A stretch of 30,258 nt of DNA from Bigelowiella natans CCMP2755 (Eukaryota; Cercozoa; Chlorarachniophyceae), in the NCBI GenBank assembly GCA_000320545.1, contig ADNK01001077.1, positions 42,501 to 72,758 on the forward strand, written 5' to 3'. Position numbers and translations under genes: made by a program. Under the pieces are notes generated by a model. That model was not told the DNA's origin. It worked only from the letters and a program-made list of their open reading frames with translations, and ran no database searches. This document shows, in pieces, positions 21,198 to 30,258 of this stretch (positions are counted from its first letter, which is position 1; each line of letters starts with the position of its first letter).

Positions 21198-22952
21198 ATG
21201 CGCCGCCCTCCTCCCCCCTTCCACCTGCTAATACTATTGGCCCCTCTTGCTCTTTTCGTCTTATCTACCAAGAATATTGGAGCAGGGTTAATTACTAACT
21301 CTGTTAGGAGCAAGGGGCTGGTGAAGATGAATACAGCTCTAAGCAGTGCTCGAAACAAGCTTCATTGGAGAGAAAGATGGGGGGGTACTACTGTTCTCCC
21401 CCCTCATTCAAGCACTGCCTTTTACGGAAGACAAGTTCTCTCTCCAAAGTCCATGTTCTCGATCGAAAACGTTCAGAAGTTCATCAGTGCTGATGCGGTG
21501 GGTAGAATGGGTGTAGTGTGAGATATCCAGGCAGTTTTATATTGAAAGGGTTGTTAGCTTTCTTCTCTGAAACCAACTAATAATCCAAACGGATAGAGGA
21601 TGAAATCACACAATTTGGTTTAATATGAAACATGAATTTAATATGTTGTGTATTCATTAACAACACAGTGGAAATCCGAGGCGAAGATGATGGTAGATAG
21701 GTTGCTTGACCGTGACGTGGAGAAGTTTGCAGGTATGCTGCTGCTGTTTAATCATCAAGATATTAACCACGAGGATGATGACCTACGATAACTACTAATT
21801 ATGAGTGATTTATGGTACACTTCATTGTGTGTATGTGAAAGAGAAGATGAATGAACCTGGGTGTTTGTTTTTCTCTCTCCCTCCACAAATGGCAGATGGT
21901 GAGATACTGCAGCACCCTACTCTCGGCGAAATGGAGGTGGTGACGATCATCATTATCATTTGGCATTACCCATTCATTCACCTAGTTTTCTGTTGCTGTT
22001 TCAAAGTCTAATGTTACTCAATTAATCTGAATAATGATAAATATAATAAAAATGATAATGAAATATGATGTAATTTGTTTTATCTAACACACGCCTAAAA
22101 ATCTACATAACATATTTTTATTTATGTGTTTATTTTTAAGTTTTGAATTTGATTTTTCTTAGGTGGTATATCTTACCGCTCCAAAACGGGGAGGAAGCAG
22201 GAGAATAGGCCCGTTTCTAAGGCCAACCAAGATTTCTAGTGACGACAGTCTCCCACATAATCATCGAGAGAAGCAGATCAATCGTCTTCTTAAGGAAAAA
22301 ATCGGCTTCGATCACGAGTAGGTTCATATTTACGGAAGGATGCAACAGACAGCATATATACAACAGATCATGCTTTCATTGTCGTGGAGAAAGAAATCGA
22401 TGGCATATGATGATGATGATGATGGTGATGATGACACTATTCTTCTTCTTCGTCTTCTCTCGTGTTTAGGTACTACATAGGAGGCTCTGCTCGTAAAGCC
22501 GTTATTGCGCTAGACTTCGATGGAGTTCTAATTGACTCGGTAATAATAGCTCCCCCCCCTCCCCCCCCCTCTCTCTCTCTCTTAGTGTGTATATGTATAT
22601 GTATGTGTGTGTGTGTGTGTGTGTGTGTGCTCCTGAACATGTACTTGTGTGTTGTTGTTATTGTCATTGTTGTTGTTGTTGTTGTGTATCACCACATTCT
22701 TGTGTGTAGGTACCAGAGAGCTCAGAGACTGCTTGGCGTACGGCGGAAAAAATTTGGCCAGAATTGTTAGTTGCTAATTAACTACTTAAGAGAGAAGAGA
22801 GGGGTCGTTATTACGTTATATAATAGGTAAAGATAACAATAATCCACATCAGTTAGTGGAAAGATTTACGTAATAATGCAAACTGGAAGAGGAAAACAGT
22901 TTTGGTGAAACTGAAGTGTAATACAGTGTAAATATGTTCTGTGTGTTGCGTG

Positions 22953-22983
<31 letters not shown>

Positions 22984-23119
22984 GGCTTAAAGATTTACAA
23001 AAGAGATAAACGAGAGAAAAGCGGACATTATGGATCAGATGAGAGAGGTAAATAAATCCAATACCTACTACTACTACCTCTGCATGCGGCTTGAGCACAT
23101 CCTCCGTACTTCAGCGCAT

Positions 23120-23170
<51 letters not shown>

Positions 23171-23360
23171 CTCGTGTGTGTGTGTGTGTGTGTGTGGATT
23201 GGCTTATTCCACGAACGATTTCGATAAATCCCAATAATGATGATGATCATCTCACCAATGATGGTTGATGGATCTTACATCATGGATATGAATAAAAGGT
23301 GAGACCTGTTGTGGAGACTGGTTACGAAAATCCTGTTCTATTACGTGTGCTCGTTGAAGG

Positions 23361-23395
<35 letters not shown>

Positions 23396-23415
23396 TTTAT
23401 CATCTTTATCATCAT

Positions 23416-23447
<32 letters not shown>

Positions 23448-24379
23448 AAAATGAACATCATAGGAATTGCCACCGTTGAGGATATCATGCAGTTCTGGTC
23501 TCGAGATATACTACCACAGTGCATGGAAACATGGGGTATTATCATTATCATTATTATTATTTTTTTTATTATTATTATTATTATTGGTGGTAGTGGAAGG
23601 AGTAGTAGTAGTGAGAAGAAGAAGGATTAGAAAGATAGTTTGAGTAGCTATGGTAATGATAATGATGATGATGCCGATGATGATTATGGTTTGTGCTAAA
23701 TGCTATGTCGCTTAAGACAAATTGTCGTAGAAACAATGAATTGATGCTGCACGCACTAGTAATCGTTCACTACTCGATAATGTGGGTGCTACTGCTGCAA
23801 AGGGAGGGGGGAAACGAATGCTTTCTTCTTCTTCTTTTATGGCTGCTACACCTATTTAATTATAACACATCACACTTGATATTACTATCACGATTACTAC
23901 TTTTACTGATTTTACTCACACGTGTTCGTATTTGCCATATGGTAAGAATACGTAGTAATTAGCAAATATTCATTAACTAGCCCGATACTCGTTTGAATGT
24001 GTATTGTCATCGTGCGTTGATAGTACTAGTCAATGATTGATTGACATGTATACATCTTGTTTTATTATAGGCCTCAACCGTGCGGATTTAGTGCATACTT
24101 TTGGGTTAGAAAGAGACGATTGGATAGAGAAACACACAAGGTAGGTATTTGTTTGTTAGGTGCTACTGCATGCTCATGATCATTACAGTATCAACAACAG
24201 CGTCATCATCATCATCATCATCATCGTCATCGTCATCTATTAAATAATATCAACAAGGGAGTGGCTAGCTACAAACAAAGCATACTACAACATTCGATTT
24301 GCTCTTCAAAAAGTAAGAAACTACCTGTTATTATTTATTTATTATCACGTTACTACTACGACTCCCCTTCCTCCTACCT

Positions 24380-24422
<43 letters not shown>

Positions 24423-25487
24423 TACCTCTTAACTACAATCAATCACAAAACTACGACGAAGCACGCAAGATGATGATGCAATTATAGTAGTAGCATGATA
24501 TTGTCATTTGATTTATGGTTACGTGATCAATTAATGATACTGTTTTCTACTGATTAAAGGCTATAGACCGGCATGATGTGTACATTGTGACTACAAAGCA
24601 AAAACGATTCGTGGAGAAGGTGCTGTTTAACATTATAATCATTATCATTGCCATCACCATCATCACCATCATCACCATCATCATCAATGTTATTCTGCAA
24701 GAAAGCTTACTTTGTTCTTATCGATACCGTTTTTGTTGTTGTTACCTGATTCGTAGCAAGTAGCAGTAACATATATTCATGCTTACTCGGTGTTGTTGTA
24801 CCCCGAGTAGTTGTCCTTTTTCTTGATTACATGATAACATATTTTACCACTTGTAGCTGCTTCAAGAGCGCTTGTTCATCGATTTTCCCTCTGAAAATAT
24901 CTTCGATACGAGTCGTGGTACGTGTGATAGTAATGGCAAACAATCGTGCAGATAACACCTGTAATCATAATCATCATTATCATCACCATCACCATTGTTA
25001 TCATCGTCATCGAAACCAATATGAATATGATCTTATGTTCTCTCTATTTGTGCATGATGATGATGTCAAACAGGCCTCGCAAAAGGTGAGATCTTGCGGC
25101 GTCTTGGAGAGCAACATCCAGAGGCCTCACGTTTGTGGTTTATAGAAGATAAATTGACGACATTGCTAAAGGTAGTAAGTAGATGATGCAAGTGGTGACT
25201 AGATGTTGTTGCTGCTTCTGTCCTTAATTTATGAATAATTTGGGTAGATTTTTTGATTTATTGAGATTGATATATTACAAAAGGTTGAGCTACTACTACT
25301 ACTACCTCCAATATCATATCCATTAATGCTGATTTGGATGCTAGTTTAAAGCTTGGCATACTGACAAACATCACCGTATATATTGTATATATATTGTATA
25401 TCAATATAAATAATACAGGTGTCAGCAGATCCAAAGCTGAGAAATTGGACCTTATGTCTAGCAGATTGGGGTTACAACACAGAGGTA

Positions 25488-25537
<50 letters not shown>

Positions 25538-25735
25538 GTGTGTGTGTGTGTGTGTGTGTGTTTAGTTTGCAAAATGTGGTGGCACTTACTTTTTGTATGG
25601 TATACTCATTAAATTTCTGAATTATTACTAGGATGAAAGACAAATTGCGTGGGATGATGACAGAATCAAGTTGTTAGACCAGGTTTCTGTCGCTATCTTT
25701 GCATCTTTGAGTTGTACTAGTAGTAATGCTATATC

Positions 25736-25775
<40 letters not shown>

Positions 25776-25919
25776 ATGATGTATTTAAATTAGGGGTATG
25801 GAGGGTTGATCATAACGATGTTCTTAGTGACATAATCTTCTTTCATTATTCACATCATCATCTATCTTTCCTTCTGTATTAGGGAAACGCAATAGTCCTT
25901 CTTGGGGAGACTTATACAG

Positions 25920-25945
<26 letters not shown>
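21198..25945 (+). CDS. HAD-like hydrolase, plant/algal type, 17 exons, about 463 aa
   Basis: Exons: 21198-21515 (or 21497), 21669-21732, 21896-21936, 22163-22317, 22470-22539, 22710-22765, 23017-23047, 23299-23359, 23464-23535, 24071-24140, 24258-24312, 24560-24619, 24857-24917, 25074-25171, 25419-25484, 25632-25682 and 25883-25945 (TGA). All phases agree. HAD motif I is LDFDGVLIDS (nucleophile Asp208, acid Asp210), motif II VTTK (Thr342), and motif IV FIEDKLTTL (Glu396-Asp397). Between them lie SSETAWRTAEKIWPEL and VRPVVETGYENP, typical of a plant and algal HAD family; the substrate is not established. The N-terminus has a hydrophobic stretch (FHLLILLAPLALFVLS) followed by a basic S/T-rich region, suggesting import into a complex plastid (inference). 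The least certain junction is exon 6 to 7. Confidence 0.92.
22585..22629. repeat. (TG)n microsatellite
   Basis: TATG then TG units, inside HAD intron 5. A C-rich and CT-rich tract lies just upstream at about 22551-22580. Confidence 0.95.
22951..22980. repeat. (GT)n microsatellite
   Basis: About 28 bp of GT units inside HAD intron 6. Confidence 0.95.
23123..23196. repeat. (AT)n then (GT)n compound microsatellite
   Basis: About 42 bp of AT, a short CT/CG spacer, then about 20 bp of GT, inside HAD intron 7. Confidence 0.95.
23361..23448. repeat. (TCA)n microsatellites abutting a splice donor
   Basis: TCA units begin at the second base of HAD intron 8 (G|GTCATCATC) and run with two interruptions almost to the next acceptor at 23463. 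Nearly the whole 104-nt intron is microsatellite. Confidence 0.95.
24383..24425. repeat. (TAC)n microsatellite
   Basis: About 40 bp of TAC/ACT units inside HAD intron 11. Confidence 0.95.
25489..25562. repeat. (AT)n(TG)n compound microsatellite
   Basis: AT units start four bases into HAD intron 15 (GTATGATATATA) for about 42 bp, then about 26 bp of TG. Confidence 0.95.
25739..25771. repeat. (GA)n microsatellite
   Basis: About 32 bp of GA inside HAD intron 16. Confidence 0.95.
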
Positions 25946-28404
<2,459 letters not shown>

Positions 28405-28782
28405 CGCAAGATTGCTACGTACATATGAACAGGAGATGATGAAGCAGCAGCCTTGACATTTATTCTTTTTGGAGTCAGATGATGGACATTTTTGAATTTT
28501 GTTATTGTCCAAATTTTTCTTTGAAAGGCTTTAAGCTATTGTTTGTTAAAACCATACTACTCCGAAGAAGAAAACAAATTTTACCATCTCACTCATTCAC
28601 TTACTTCGTGTGGTAAAAGAGGCTGAGAAACTCCTCCTGCAGAGTTATACACCAAAGATTACATCCTATGCCATTTTGGAATATCAAGATTGTATTAGTG
28701 CCTACAGCATGTTGACCATCGTAGTTTTCATCAATTATGACTATGTGCTGTACTCCTTCCTATATTGTCTTTTCACCAATAG
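28405..28782. other. Spacer with a possible 5' exon of the next gene
   Basis: A plus-strand frame around 28612-28700 reads VVKEAEKLLLQSYTPKITSY and could be an upstream exon of the gene starting at 28783, but its donor is not clear. Nothing else is seen. Confidence 0.3.
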
Positions 28783-29355
28783 GAGTGGTGTGCATGACTT
28801 TGGATTTGCGAGACCAGTACAAACCTCCAAAGAACAAGATGCGAGCTGATTTGGTGAGCATCATGAAATAGTACGATGAATGCAGAGAATAGCCAAAAAA
28901 TAGTCAACAAAGCTGCTACCCTGCTTATTCGTATATCATTCTCAGCACAACCCATAAGTTGTATTGCTTTTACCATAAAAACAGCAAAGTGTAGCCGCTC
29001 TCCATCGATGGAAGGTAACGAGCATATTGTCTTAATCACGTCACAAACATTCTAAACACCCATATTAGTAATTCGTAAATATCAACAAATGTCAGCATAA
29101 TACGTATCATAGGCATCACATTGGTTGTGTAGGTCTACATATTCGGATGATATAAATATGTTCAAATTGCGGAGAGTGTGTAAACATTTGTGAAAACGAT
29201 CTTACTACCAGATGGTGAACGAAGGAAACGACTTTCATTTGGAATGGTATGAGCCGGAATTAGGATATAGAAGGTAGTAGTACTAGTAGTAAGTAGTAAC
29301 AGCAGCACGATCGTAGCGACAGCATATACGGTGTCAATTGCCCTTAGCTGAAATG

Positions 29356-29395
<40 letters not shown>

Positions 29396-29783
29396 ACACG
29401 CAAACCACACTACAAAGACACGCACAGCATTCATTGAGGAAGGTGCTTATCTTTCTTCTCTATAGGAGCCCTCCGTTGGCCAAATATGATGCAAATCAAG
29501 ATGTCGCTGTTGATACAAAAGGAAGAGTCTACCTAGTGCCGGTTGGTTGCTGTGTACTGCTTTGTGCGTTTATAGTATATGAATCAGACAGTTATATGTA
29601 TAATGTAACATAGTTGTAGTATGCAGCTATTGGATATGTGAATGATGAAGTTTAATTTACTCATGTGTATATTATATAATGTATATTATATCATTTTAGG
29701 ATAGAGAAAGACAACGAGGGCAGACGATGAAGGAGCTCTTAGCTCATGTTAAGAAGATGAAAACGTTAACCTGGAAACATGAG
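28783..29783 (+). CDS. Unrecognised gene, 4 exons seen, runs off the right edge
   Basis: Exons: 28783-28853, 29212-29273, 29466-29541 and 29700-29783, each flanked by AG and GT with matching phases. They read MTLDLRDQYKPPKNKMRADL, MVNEGNDFHLEWYEPELGYR, ANQDVAVDTKGRVYLVP and QTMKELLAHVKKMKTLTW. The fourth exon ends at a donor, so more exons follow, probably beyond the window. The first visible exon starts mid-codon, so the start lies upstream. The polar, charged sequence suggests a soluble protein. I do not recognise a family. An (AC)n tract fills part of the intron before the third exon. Confidence 0.55.
29358..29394. repeat. (AC)n microsatellite
   Basis: About 34 bp of AC units within the intron 29274-29465. 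Confidence 0.95.

Positions 29784-30258
<475 letters not shown>

Overview
This window is nuclear DNA of an intron-rich eukaryote. The genes have many short exons (25 to 320 nt) joined by GT-AG introns, and the introns and spacers are crowded with microsatellites such as (AT)n, (TG)n, (TCA)n, (TAG)n and (GA)n. One gene encodes a HAD hydrolase whose closest resemblance, from memory, is to a family of plants and algae. It carries a signal-peptide-like segment followed by a basic, S/T-rich stretch, as expected for targeting to a complex plastid. A microalga with a secondary plastid is therefore a reasonable guess, but the lineage is not fixed by this sequence. Nothing looks prokaryotic: there are no operons and no rRNA, tRNA or CRISPR that I can support.

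Layout. 1-3.28 kb: minus-strand coding fragments of a basic, low-complexity, probably nuclear protein with a Tudor-like segment. 3.28-4.35 kb: minus-strand five-exon gene with a UBA-like domain. 4.93-5.68 kb: plus-strand three-exon atypical Rho GTPase. 6.34-8.27 kb (minus) and 9.84-11.04 kb (plus): a divergent pair of paralogous seven-helix-type membrane proteins; the plus copy lacks its first helices here. 11.05-12.18 kb: an anonymous block extraordinarily rich in CTAG. 12.30-15.24 kb: minus-strand eleven-exon secreted phosphodiester glycosidase related to NAGPA. 16.58-19.44 kb: plus-strand nine-exon membrane protein of unknown family. 19.68-20.99 kb: a second CTAG-rich block holding a decayed Ty1/copia reverse transcriptase. 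21.20-25.95 kb: plus-strand seventeen-exon HAD-like hydrolase. 25.92-26.45 kb and 27.76-28.40 kb: exons of an unrecognised plus-strand gene, split by a third CTAG-bearing block. 28.78-29.78 kb: exons of another unrecognised plus-strand gene that runs off the window.

Most gene models were rebuilt by joining exons across splice sites by eye. The strongest are those where reading phase matches across every junction and the joined protein shows a known motif order (Rho, NAGPA-like, HAD-like). The genes do not form an obvious pathway. They share an architecture in which tiny coding exons sit in a sea of microsatellites, often starting within a few bases of the splice donor.
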